Source: JBCCFX01 sp039029515 (GTDB taxonomy: Bacteria; Planctomycetota; Phycisphaerae; Phycisphaerales; SM1A02). From it: a DNA stretch of 21,420 nt. The stretch spans positions 1-21,420 of the forward strand of contig JBCCFX010000044.1 in the NCBI GenBank assembly GCA_039029515.1. The letters are read 5' to 3'. Positions 1 through 7,932 of the stretch are shown one piece after another. The notes under the pieces were generated by a model. The model was given only the letters and a program-made list of their open reading frames with translations, did not search any database and had not been told where the DNA came from. Every line of letters begins with the position of its first letter. Position 1 is the stretch's first letter. A program made the translations under genes and the position numbers.

Positions 1-66
1 TGTCGCGCCGCTCGCACGCAGTCCCGTTTTCCAATATCCGCATCTCGAAACCGATATCCCCAAATC

Positions 67-94
67 AAAAGCGGCAGGCCCTATGGCCTGCCGC
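67..94 (-). terminator. Intrinsic terminator of the OmcB-like gene
   Basis: A perfect 10-bp inverted repeat (71-80 with 85-94) closes a 4-nt loop. On the minus strand the stem is followed directly by TTTT at 70-67 and then a T-rich stretch. It lies about 30 nt past the stop codon of the minus-strand gene ending at 124, so it should end that transcript. The remaining bases 1-66 show nothing I can call. Confidence 0.85.
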
Positions 95-123
95 TGAAGT
101 GGTCATGCGATCCTGTAACGAGC

Positions 124-1719
124 TTACTCGTACAGGTTGGTCGCTTCGGTTTCCTCGACCGGACGGTTCAGTTCGTCACTGGTCATGGTCACCTTGAAGC
201 GGGTGTCGCCGGCAGCGTCTGCACGGACGACGATACGGAACTCAGCACGTTCCTTCGGAGCCAGGGACGGGATCGGAGCGAACGTGATCGTACGACCGGT
301 CACGTTGCTGTTCGTCGCGCCACCACTTGAGACGTGGCTCTGGTTCGCTTCGAGGTTCGCAACGATCTGGACGTTTGTGTCCGGAGCCGAACCCTGGTTG
401 GTCACGGTGATCACGTACGTGACCTGCGAACCGACCTGGATCGGGTCTTCGACGTCGATGACCTCGAGGAGGATCGCCGGGATACCGGTGACCAGCGTCT
501 GGCAGCCGTCGGTGACGACATCAGCACAGTCAGCGTTGGCGCTGGCGGTGTTGCGGAAGGTACCTGCGGCCGGCGACATGAGCTGTGCGGTGACGGTCTT
601 GCTCTGGTTCGGAGCAAGGGTGCCGACGTTCCAGACGATGTTGCCGCCCTGAGCGCGACCGCCATCGCTGGCGTTCATCATCTGGAGACCCGCGGGGATG
701 GTGTCGGTGACGACCGTGTTGCGGGCATCGCCATCACCGGTGTTGGTGACGGTGATTTCGTAGGTGATCGGACGGCCGATGAACTGACGCTCGGTGCAGG
801 TCTTGCTGATCGTGAGTTCAGGCTTGACGACGACCGTGGAGACGGAGTTCGAATCAACTTCGAGACCGCCGCCGGCAGCCGACGCGTCGTTCTGGAAGCG
901 ACCGGTGCGCTCCGCAGTGACGGTGGCCGAACGCTGAGCCGACTGACCGGCTGCGAGCGAACCAACGTTGAAGGTCAGCGTGCGCTGACCGTTCGGGCCA
1001 ACGAGACCAGCCGGGAGCTCATCCGTGATGACGACGTCATCGATGGTGCCGGTACCGGTGTTCGTGACTTCGAAGTTGTAGACGATCGGGTCGCATGCCA
1101 TGACCTGTGCCGGGGCGGCCTTGGTCAGGGCGAGCTTCGGTGCCACGACCGGGACGGTCGAGCAGAGCGAAGAGTTGTACGACACGGTGGCACATGTGCC
1201 AACGGTGCCTTCCTGCGTGGCGCGGGCGCTCACGCGGATGGTCTGGGTTTCGCCCGGCGCCATGTTGCCGACTTCCCAGGTCGGGAGGCCACTGGCAGCG
1301 ATGCGGCCGCGCGGGTTGGATTCCATGAGCTGCATGTTGCCATTCGGCTCATCGGTCACCATCACGTTTTCGAGCGTGGTGCTCGTGAGGTTCGTGACGA
1401 CGATCTGATACTCAAACGGCTGGTTGAGACGGACTTCCCGCGGGTAGCCCTTTTCGACGCCGAGCGCACTGGTGCTGGCGTTGCCGGTCGGGAATGCCAT
1501 CGAAGACCAGGCCATTCCGCCACCACGGCTTGCCGGCCAACGACCGTCGTAGGTCACCGGGGCAGCGTCGTGCGAATGATCGTGATCGGCGTGGTGATCC
1601 ACGTCGGCCATTGTGGTTGAACCGGAATGATGCGTGTCACTGGTTTCGCAACCGGTGAGGCCCACGGTGAGGCCAAGGCCTGCCACCAGGGCGAAAATAG
1701 AGGAACGACTCTTTGACAT
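124..1719 (-). CDS. OmcB-like DUF11-repeat envelope lipoprotein
   Basis: A 531-aa exported lipoprotein. Residues 1-24 form a lipoprotein signal with lipobox LTGC (Cys24). A His/Asp-rich stretch follows at about 39-51, then four tandem DUF11-type beta-sandwich repeats at about 92-192, 195-298, 301-411 and 415-530. Each repeat carries a VTN segment and a turn such as DELPAG. From memory, the last repeat and the extreme C-terminus match chlamydial OmcB, the 60-kDa cysteine-rich outer membrane protein: VTNQGSAPDTNV here against VTNRGSAEDTNV there, and a similar ending. Length is also close (OmcB is about 550 aa). Six mature cysteines remain (176, 186, 209, 308, 398, 406), far fewer than in OmcB. 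The inferred role is a structural, possibly disulfide-linked envelope protein, here lipid-anchored. Start ATG 1719 has AGGAG 9 nt upstream. It is followed by its own terminator. Confidence 0.85.
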   Translation of the reverse strand: MSKSRSSIFALVAGLGLTVGLTGCETSDTHHSGSTTMADVDHHADHDHSHDAAPVTYDGRWPASRGGGMAWSSMAFPTGNASTSALGVEKGYPREVRLNQPFEYQIVVTNLTSTTLENVMVTDEPNGNMQLMESNPRGRIAASGLPTWEVGNMAPGETQTIRVSARATQEGTVGTCATVSYNSSLCSTVPVVAPKLALTKAAPAQVMACDPIVYNFEVTNTGTGTIDDVVITDELPAGLVGPNGQRTLTFNVGSLAAGQSAQRSATVTAERTGRFQNDASAAGGGLEVDSNSVSTVVVKPELTISKTCTERQFIGRPITYEITVTNTGDGDARNTVVTDTIPAGLQMMNASDGGRAQGGNIVWNVGTLAPNQSKTVTAQLMSPAAGTFRNTASANADCADVVTDGCQTLVTGIPAILLEVIDVEDPIQVGSQVTYVITVTNQGSAPDTNVQIVANLEANQSHVSSGGATNSNVTGRTITFAPIPSLAPKERAEFRIVVRADAAGDTRFKVTMTSDELNRPVEETEATNLYE

Positions 1720-2046
1720 CTCTGTGAACTCCTACATGCCACTTCGAACAGGAGGGTCTGGCTGCGCACCGATTACCATCAGTCGTTTGGAGACCGGGCC
1801 TTCCCCTACCGAACAGCCCGGCTCAAATGTTTCGTGCGACCTCAGGCAGAGGGAACCGGCTGTCGGAACGACGACGGCGCAGTGCCTCCTCCTTGCTTTC
1901 TGATAGCCCCCATGGGCGAACAAAAGGATCGGGAGTGTAACAGAATGTCCACAACCTGCGCGCGGACCCAGAGACGGGAATACGGTTTTTTGACCGCCAA
2001 CGCCGATTTCGGCGTCAAAAACCAGACAAAACGGTACGTATACGGC
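1720..2046 (-). other. Intergenic region with structured 5' leader of the OmcB-like gene
   Basis: These 327 bases have no convincing gene. Read on the minus strand, the half next to the OmcB-like start holds a long hairpin: arm 1828-1817 pairs with arm 1799-1786 as about 12 bp with two single-base bulges around a 17-nt loop. A purine-rich AAGGAGGAGG block near 1885 has no start codon at a useful distance. The distal part holds a separate inverted repeat at 1984-2023. I found no promoter good enough to call. The hairpin may be an mRNA-stabilising or regulatory leader, but it matches no riboswitch family I know. Confidence 0.4.
1984..2023. repeat. Inverted repeat with two alternative pairings
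   Basis: Arms 1984-1998 and 2011-2023 pair as an outer stem of about 13 bp with two single-base bulges, including T-run against A-run. An inner hairpin pairs 2000-2004 with 2011-2015 and uses some of the same bases, so the two folds exclude each other. It lies 24 nt past the stop at 2047 of the five-gene minus-strand operon. It may serve as its terminator or 3' end, although no U-run follows a GC stem in the classical way. Confidence 0.45.
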
Positions 2047-3612
2047 TCAGGAAGGTCGATTCAGCGGCGCCGCGAACCATCCACGCCGCCCGTCCATATC
2101 GACCGGTGCCAGCACGTGCAGGCGCACGCCAGCCTCGTGCAGATCGGCCAGTCGAGCCGGTTCGCTCGTGAAGACATGCGAGGTCACGCGATGTGGCCGA
2201 ACATCGATGGCAATGCCGCCGGCGGCCATTGCGAGAATCTCACGGTGGTCCGAGGCCCACTGCTCGACGCGACGCATCGCACGAAGATCGACTTCATGGC
2301 CGAGCAGGTGCAGACAGCCTGCGGCATCGACCGCGAGTTCGATCTGCTCGTAGCGCGGCGGTCGCATCGCGAGCGGCGTGAGGCCTTCGACGTGCGATGC
2401 CAACGGGCGCGGCAAACCGTGATCTCCCACCGGCTCGCGCATCTGAGCCGGCGACTTGCCTTCGACTTCAGCCACCGGTTTCGGTGCGAGACGATGTCCT
2501 GGCGTGCGCGGCCGATCCACCGGCCACTTCGGCGATGCCGACGCGGCTGGTGACGACGCCATTTCAACGGCCGGTTCGACAATTGGTTCCGGCATCGACG
2601 GCATCGGAGCATGCGCCGTCGACGGCGGGACCATGTCATCTTCGGTTTGTGCGGTGTCGCCGATCACATCGTGCAGCGCTTCTTCAATGACATCTTCAAT
2701 CGCCGGCACGGGGGAAGGTGTGTCATCGACGCGCAACACCGGGCGTGCACCATGTCGCGGAAAGCGCGGGATATCGAAGTCTGCGTGTTCCGGGCGGAAC
2801 GACGGAATTGATGCATCTGACTCAGGTGCGGGTAGTGCGACGCGCGATGCATCGCTGACCAGTCGCATGGACGGCATCTCGTCATGATCAGATGCGGTCT
2901 CCGCAAACAGTGCCATCGCGCGGTCAACGGCAGCAAGCGCCTCGACCAGGTCCGGCATCGGATCATGGGGGAAATGCAGATGACGCGACGACATCGTGCT
3001 CACGTCCATACGGGGCAACGTCATCACGAGTTCGACATCGAGACCGAGGCATTCCTGCGCTGTGCGCCGAATGTTGTGCGCCACATCACGAGCACGATCT
3101 TCATCCACACCGACCACGGCCAGGCCAACATCAGGCCATTGGTCGTGCCCTTCCGGTGCCGCATCGGAGGCGCGCTTCAGAACCTGATACGCACTCGCGA
3201 CCGCAGCCTGGTCGCCGCTGGTCATTACCGTCAGTCGATCGACACCAGAGTCCATCCATGCGGCAGGCTCGCTGCCACCGGGGAGGCGAACGACCCATGC
3301 CGAAGTCTTGCGACCGAGTCGGTCAACCGCATCGAGCCAGGTTTCGCCGGCGGCGTCGAGCAGGTCATCGGTCGCATGACCAATGAGTTGCAACGCCGGC
3401 TCTTCGCCATCCAGCCGAATGATCGTGACGGGACCGGCATTGGACGCGAGCCTCTCGGCGTACGGAATGAGCCACAGATTGCCACGCACCGGAAGGTGCC
3501 CGGTCAGCAGCAGCTCCACGATCGGTCCTGCCGCGGCGTCTCCGCCGGTCTGTGTTGGCGTGCTCAGGAACATGGACGCCAGCTCATCAAAGGTATCTGC
3601 CATCTTGGTCAT
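2047..3612 (-). CDS. ParA/MinD-like protein lacking a P-loop, unknown function
   Basis: A 521-aa protein whose ATG overlaps the parA stop by ATGA (3609-3612), so translation is probably coupled. No signal peptide or membrane segment is visible. Residues about 30-235 resemble the second half of MinD/FlhG ATPases: VDRLTVMTSGDQ then AYQVLKR (127-147) looks like the strand and helix where MinD proteins read vvvTtpe..DAYalik, GLAVVGVDED (163-172) like the following lvvN strand, and ECLGLDVELVMTLPRMD (187-203) like fLg..v..lG.iP.D. There is no Walker A motif. The middle (about 255-400) is Pro/Ala-rich and acidic, probably disordered. A compact domain occupies about 415-521. The fold assignment is inference from pattern. 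Pairing with the ATPase suggests a catalytically dead partner or regulator. I do not recognise a named family. Confidence 0.6.
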   Translation of the reverse strand: MTKMADTFDELASMFLSTPTQTGGDAAAGPIVELLLTGHLPVRGNLWLIPYAERLASNAGPVTIIRLDGEEPALQLIGHATDDLLDAAGETWLDAVDRLGRKTSAWVVRLPGGSEPAAWMDSGVDRLTVMTSGDQAAVASAYQVLKRASDAAPEGHDQWPDVGLAVVGVDEDRARDVAHNIRRTAQECLGLDVELVMTLPRMDVSTMSSRHLHFPHDPMPDLVEALAAVDRAMALFAETASDHDEMPSMRLVSDASRVALPAPESDASIPSFRPEHADFDIPRFPRHGARPVLRVDDTPSPVPAIEDVIEEALHDVIGDTAQTEDDMVPPSTAHAPMPSMPEPIVEPAVEMASSPAASASPKWPVDRPRTPGHRLAPKPVAEVEGKSPAQMREPVGDHGLPRPLASHVEGLTPLAMRPPRYEQIELAVDAAGCLHLLGHEVDLRAMRRVEQWASDHREILAMAAGGIAIDVRPHRVTSHVFTSEPARLADLHEAGVRLHVLAPVDMDGRRGWFAAPLNRPS

Positions 3613-5141
3613 GGCTGCTCCGCAACCAGGCCTGACGGCACATTGAGAATGTTGTTGAAATCGCCGTGCGGGTTCGGTCGCGCGAGCGGATTGAATCGAT
3701 CAACGCCCCACACACCGTCGACGACGAGTCGATACTCATACCGGCCCGGTGCGAGCGGGAGATGAGCCTCAAAGACGCCAACTTCTCGATTCAATGTCAT
3801 GAACGTCGCGGTCGGTGACCACTGGTTGAAGTCACCTGCGATCGCCACGGTCTGCCCGACACTCATCGGCTGTACGAACACCACGCCGTGCGCGGTCGCC
3901 GTCACGCCGAGCATGGCGCGATGTGTCGGTTGCGGCGCGACGGCCGGCGCCTCGGTGCGCGGTGTCGTGATCACGAGTGGCGTCACCGGCGTCATCACTG
4001 ATGTCGGCGGTGTCTGCACTGGTGCTGTTGGCGGGATGACCGACTGAGGAGTCGGGCGTGGCTGCGGACGTGGCGATGCCATCGGGGCAGCAGTCGGCGC
4101 GGTCACGCTTGCCGGCATCCCGGTCGGTCCCGCTGTTGAAGTGGGTGTCGGAGCCGTGGACACCGAAGCCGGCGTCGATGCTTCGATGGACTCCGCGTTT
4201 TCGCGCAGCGCGATGCGCTCCTCCGTGCGTTTCGCGAGGCTGTTCACGCGCCGCACGAGTTCTGCCGCTCGAGCACTGCCGCCGCGGTCGTCATCATCCC
4301 GTCGAAGCGCGTGGATGCCGGTCTCATCGTCTCCGTGACCGAGCACTTCGATCTCCGGGACCGGCTCGACCAGATGGTCTTCGAGCCATTCGACGAATTC
4401 CTCGTACTGCGCGGTGGCCTTGTCGTTCGGTGCGTATTCGATGATGGGCTGGCCGAAGCTTGCGGCTTCGCGCATTGCTTCGCTGACCTCAATCACCACC
4501 GGCACGATCTGCCCGGCGAAGTCGCGTCGCAGCGCGGCGAGAATGTCTCGCGCGTTCTTCGAATTCGGATCATGCAGCGTTGGCAGCAGGTGACAGGCGA
4601 TCGGTTGATTGATGTGGGCGATGAGTCGCTGGATGGTCTGCCACTGTTTCTCAGCGCCGCGGAGCGCGAAGAAACCAGTCTCGACCGGAATGATCGCTTC
4701 TCGCGATGCACGCAACGCGTTGAACGTCAGCAGACCAATCGTCGGCGGGCAATCAATGAAGCATCGATCGAAGCGCGACGACAGACACTGGAGCAGGCTC
4801 TCCAGCCGACGATCCTTGTCGTCTCGTTCGTGCAAGCCGCCGCCCGGCGCTTCAAGCGTGGCGAGCCGAATAGTGCTCGGCGCAAGCGAGAGATTTCGAT
4901 TGACTTCCCAGAGCAGGGCATCAGCATCGAACGTGTCGTCATGGGTGGCGATCAACGCCTCCGCCATGGTCATGTCGAGGCTCTTTTCAGGGACACCCAA
5001 TCCGACCGCGCAATGGGACTGCGGGTCCATGTCAATCAGGACGGTTCGCATCCCCCGGCGGGCACAAATCGCGGCGAGATTGATCGCCGTCGTGGTTTTT
5101 CCACTGCCGCCCTTTTGATTCACGATTGCGGTCGTGCGCAC
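3609..5141 (-). CDS. ParA-family ATPase with C-terminal CBM48/AMPK-beta-type glycogen-binding domain
   Basis: A 510-aa protein from GTG 5141. Residues 1-255 are a ParA/Soj ATPase: deviant Walker A KGGSGKTT at 10-17 with the signature lysine Lys10, DMDPQ at 37-41, and a Walker B-like strand ending IDCPP. A Thr/Pro-rich linker of about 150 residues follows. Residues about 415-505 form an isoamylase-N/AMPK-beta type carbohydrate-binding domain: AGDFNQW, GRYEYRLVVDGVW and a terminal FNNILNV, keeping the two Trp and the Asn that bind glucan in AMPK-beta. Start: GTG 5141 has GAGGA 7 nt upstream and puts the P-loop where ParA proteins have it. An in-frame TTG at 5204, 2 nt after the upstream stop, is the alternative (531 aa). 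It sits between the glycosyltransferase gene and the P-loop-less partner. The family partitions DNA or positions cell machinery; cargo is unknown here. Confidence 0.85.
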   Translation of the reverse strand: MRTTAIVNQKGGSGKTTTAINLAAICARRGMRTVLIDMDPQSHCAVGLGVPEKSLDMTMAEALIATHDDTFDADALLWEVNRNLSLAPSTIRLATLEAPGGGLHERDDKDRRLESLLQCLSSRFDRCFIDCPPTIGLLTFNALRASREAIIPVETGFFALRGAEKQWQTIQRLIAHINQPIACHLLPTLHDPNSKNARDILAALRRDFAGQIVPVVIEVSEAMREAASFGQPIIEYAPNDKATAQYEEFVEWLEDHLVEPVPEIEVLGHGDDETGIHALRRDDDDRGGSARAAELVRRVNSLAKRTEERIALRENAESIEASTPASVSTAPTPTSTAGPTGMPASVTAPTAAPMASPRPQPRPTPQSVIPPTAPVQTPPTSVMTPVTPLVITTPRTEAPAVAPQPTHRAMLGVTATAHGVVFVQPMSVGQTVAIAGDFNQWSPTATFMTLNREVGVFEAHLPLAPGRYEYRLVVDGVWGVDRFNPLARPNPHGDFNNILNVPSGLVAEQP

Positions 5142-5206
5142 GAGGACATCCTCGAAAATCCGCTGATCAAGCCGTGGCCCATCGCATCCGGAAACGATGC
5201 GCAAGA

Positions 5207-6817
5207 TCAGCGCTCCGACGGATTATCGGAACGGCCGGAGAGCTGACTTGAAAAGCCGGCCTCCGGTGGCGTCACCTTGTATAACGTCGCCCGTCCGGAC
5301 CAGCCGTATCCACGGGTCATCTCCCCGCTGTCCGCAATGGCCTCGATGCTCACGCTCGGGTACTTCGCCTTGAGTTCGGGTCCGTAATCGCGGATCTCGA
5401 AATGACGATCTCGCCATCCGGACAGGACGTAACACGGTTCGCCACGTTCAATTGCCGCCTCGATCGGCTCATCGCGGACCGGAGCGCTGACGCCGAGTAA
5501 CGCCGGCACCGGTGCATTGCCGAGTCGCGTGCAGTACAGCGGTCGAGGCTCGGCCACCATGATCGCGTCGACGTCCGCCACCAACTGCATCATTCGATCG
5601 CCGAAATCGCGCGGTGGATCGCTCGTCCCGACCCATTCGTTCCGTATAGACACCGTCACGGTCGCGACCACCACAACCGCATACGCAATCACGCTCCGGA
5701 CTCGGTCAGGACGCAGCCGGATGGTGATCCAGTGCCCAGCGATCAAGCCGAGCATCGGTGTCGTGATGGAAACGTAGTCTGCGCGCTTGCCGGCGCTCAA
5801 CGTGAAGATGACCAGCGCACAGGCGGTGAACACCAGTGCACATCGAGTCCAACGATCGATTCGCGAGACCAGCGGCGTTCGTCGCGACCTCCAGGTTGAC
5901 CACACGACGAGCGGCACGATCAATGCCCAGGGGAGTTGACGAACCACGTAGTACCCGAAGATGTACGGCGCGGTGCGAAGCAAGTCCATGGGTCCGCCGC
6001 GCGATCCGCGCGGTCCGCTTCCACTGACGCGACCGACGATTTCTTCGCCGATCAGAATCGACCGAAGATGATCGGGATCAATCCGCGCGACCAGCAGCAA
6101 CCAACCACCCGCGATGGTCGCGAGTGCGATCAGCCCGCTGATCCAATGCAGACGCGGGATGTCCGACCAGCGACCGCCGGCGAGACGAGGGATGAGCAAC
6201 GCATAGATCACGGGGATGAGCGCGACCGGCCCCTTCGTCAGGCCGCCGGCAATCACACCGATCCAGAACATCGCCGACCAGAGAAGCCTCGGCGCGTCAC
6301 CACGGAATCGACGTTCCAGCTGTGCGGTCGCGCCAAGCCATGCGGCAAAGACGAACGCGGTCAGCACCATGTCCGGCCGGACGATGATGCAGAGTTTGGT
6401 CATCAGAAGATTTGCGACGAACACGGTCGCCGCAATCGCGCCAAGCATGACGCCGTCCTGACCGCCGATGCGGCGGCCGAGATGCATCAGTGCGAGCCAA
6501 CATGCAAGGAATGCGAGCACGCTTGGCATCCGATGTGCCAGCTCGTTCTGCGTCCCGAGCCATTGGACCCACGGCGCAGCGATCCAGTTGTACATCGGTG
6601 GTTTCGACGCCGCGGTCTCGTCGCGTTCGAACGGCAGAATCCAGTGCGATCCGCCATGAACAACAATGTCTGTCGTATAGCTGAGCGTGCGCGGCTGCGC
6701 GTGATCCCAGACATCGCTCGGTCCTGCCACACGTGCAGCGAGCACCGCGAGCAATGAGGCGCACGCGAGAAACACACAAACCGCATGAATCCGACGACTG
6801 TCGGGCGATTCAACCAT
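5207..6817 (-). CDS. GT39/ArnT-like polyprenyl-phosphate sugar glycosyltransferase
   Basis: A roughly 536-aa integral membrane protein of the PMT/ArnT (glycosyltransferase family 39) type, which moves a sugar from a polyprenyl-phosphate donor onto lipid or protein at the outer face of the inner membrane. The N-terminal membrane helix (about 12-32) is followed by an extracytoplasmic loop with acidic residues and by KPPMYNWIAAPW (about 73-84), the conserved KPPL.YW-like signature. About ten hydrophobic helices follow, to roughly residue 390, then a soluble C-terminal domain of about 140 residues. ATG 6817 overlaps the aroB stop (TGATG); a GTG at 6820 is equally coupled. Acceptor and donor cannot be read from sequence. 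The gene ends just upstream of the ParA-CBM48 gene. Confidence 0.8.
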   Translation of the reverse strand: MVESPDSRRIHAVCVFLACASLLAVLAARVAGPSDVWDHAQPRTLSYTTDIVVHGGSHWILPFERDETAASKPPMYNWIAAPWVQWLGTQNELAHRMPSVLAFLACWLALMHLGRRIGGQDGVMLGAIAATVFVANLLMTKLCIIVRPDMVLTAFVFAAWLGATAQLERRFRGDAPRLLWSAMFWIGVIAGGLTKGPVALIPVIYALLIPRLAGGRWSDIPRLHWISGLIALATIAGGWLLLVARIDPDHLRSILIGEEIVGRVSGSGPRGSRGGPMDLLRTAPYIFGYYVVRQLPWALIVPLVVWSTWRSRRTPLVSRIDRWTRCALVFTACALVIFTLSAGKRADYVSITTPMLGLIAGHWITIRLRPDRVRSVIAYAVVVVATVTVSIRNEWVGTSDPPRDFGDRMMQLVADVDAIMVAEPRPLYCTRLGNAPVPALLGVSAPVRDEPIEAAIERGEPCYVLSGWRDRHFEIRDYGPELKAKYPSVSIEAIADSGEMTRGYGWSGRATLYKVTPPEAGFSSQLSGRSDNPSER

Positions 6818-7932
6818 CACGCGTCAGTGGCGCCAAGCGCACGCCACGTCTCGATGACCTGCGCATCGGTGATCCCTTCGACGACCTCCGCCGATCCGAT
6901 CGACGTCGGCAGAACAAGGCGAAGCCGATCATCGCGATTCTTCTTATCGTAGCGCATCGTTTCGAGCAGGTCGGCTGCATGCACGGGCTTCGGCAACCGC
7001 GTCGGCAGTCCACACCCTTCAACGACCTGCTGAATGCGCGCGCAGTCGTCAGCGTCGAGTCGGTTCGTGGCTACGGCAAGGTGTGCTGCCGCGCACAATC
7101 CGATGGCGACCGCTTCACCATGGCGCAGATCCAACGCCGCAATCGGTTCAATCGCATGGCCGAACGTATGTCCGAGATTCAAGAGCGCGCGCGATGATGA
7201 TTCGCGCTCGTCGTCGGCGACGATGCGCGCCTTGACATCCGCGGCCTGCGTGATGATGTCGGCAAGCTCCGGGGTATCCAGCGATGGCCCCATCGGACCG
7301 ACATCGGCGAGATATTCGAACAGACTCGGATCCGCGATGATGCCGTGCTTGAGGCACTCAGCAAGACCGCAACGGAAATCACGCGGGTCCAGCGTACGCA
7401 GCGTCTCCGGATCGATGATCACGCCCGCTGGCTGCCAGAATGCGCCAACGAGGTTCTTGCCGAGCGTAGTGCCGCCCGGAAGCGGATGATTCACGCCGGT
7501 CTTCCCACCGATTGATGCATCCACCATCGCAAGCAGCGTAGTCGGCACCTGCACCACCGGGACGCCGCGCAGGAACGTCGCCGCGGCAAAACCTGCGATG
7601 TCGCCAACCACCCCACCGCCGAGTGCAACAACCGCCGATGTACGATCGAGGCGTCCTTCGAGCATCGCCGCGTACAGCCGCTGAACGGTTGCGAGTGACT
7701 TTTGCTTCTCTTCCGCGACCAACGTGGCAACGAGCACATCAATGCCTTCGGCGTCGAGTGATGACTTCGCCATGGAACCATGCGGTTCGACGACCTGTTC
7801 ATCCATCGCGAGCAGCACACGAGCCGCGCCGGTCAACTCGCGCACCGATGCGCCCAACTGCGCGAGTGCACCGGGTTCAACCTCGATTCGATACGGTGCT
7901 CGCGCGATGCGTACTTCAATGACCTGCGTCAT
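6817..7932 (-). CDS. aroB: 3-dehydroquinate synthase
   Basis: AroB converts DAHP to 3-dehydroquinate, the second step of the shikimate pathway, using NAD and a divalent metal in the cytoplasm. The 371-aa product has the NAD-binding GGGVVGD at about 105-111, the VPTTLLAMVDASIGGKTGVN block, and the metal ligands Glu192 (LAECLKHG), His255 (LGHTFGHA) and His271 (RHGEAVAIG). Length fits the family. Start ATG 7932 is chosen because AAGAGG lies 6 nt upstream; an ATG at 7938 would abut that ribosome-binding site. The first codons overlap the end of the preceding gene by 17 nt. It is the only recognisable aro gene in the window. Confidence 0.97.
   Translation of the reverse strand: MTQVIEVRIARAPYRIEVEPGALAQLGASVRELTGAARVLLAMDEQVVEPHGSMAKSSLDAEGIDVLVATLVAEEKQKSLATVQRLYAAMLEGRLDRTSAVVALGGGVVGDIAGFAAATFLRGVPVVQVPTTLLAMVDASIGGKTGVNHPLPGGTTLGKNLVGAFWQPAGVIIDPETLRTLDPRDFRCGLAECLKHGIIADPSLFEYLADVGPMGPSLDTPELADIITQAADVKARIVADDERESSSRALLNLGHTFGHAIEPIAALDLRHGEAVAIGLCAAAHLAVATNRLDADDCARIQQVVEGCGLPTRLPKPVHAADLLETMRYDKKNRDDRLRLVLPTSIGSAEVVEGITDAQVIETWRALGATDA

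Noticed and set aside
334..1620. 428-codon plus-strand frame opposite the OmcB-like gene
   Set aside because: Its translation is rich in Arg, Asp, Gly and His without domain character, as expected for the reverse strand of a GC-rich gene. The minus-strand protein has clear repeats and a lipobox.
1732..1923. 63-codon minus-strand frame in the OmcB-like leader
   Set aside because: It has a TTG start without a ribosome-binding site, no hydrophobic or domain pattern, and covers the leader hairpin.
4311..5246. 311-codon plus-strand frame opposite parA
   Set aside because: A shadow of the ParA coding strand, which has intact Walker motifs.
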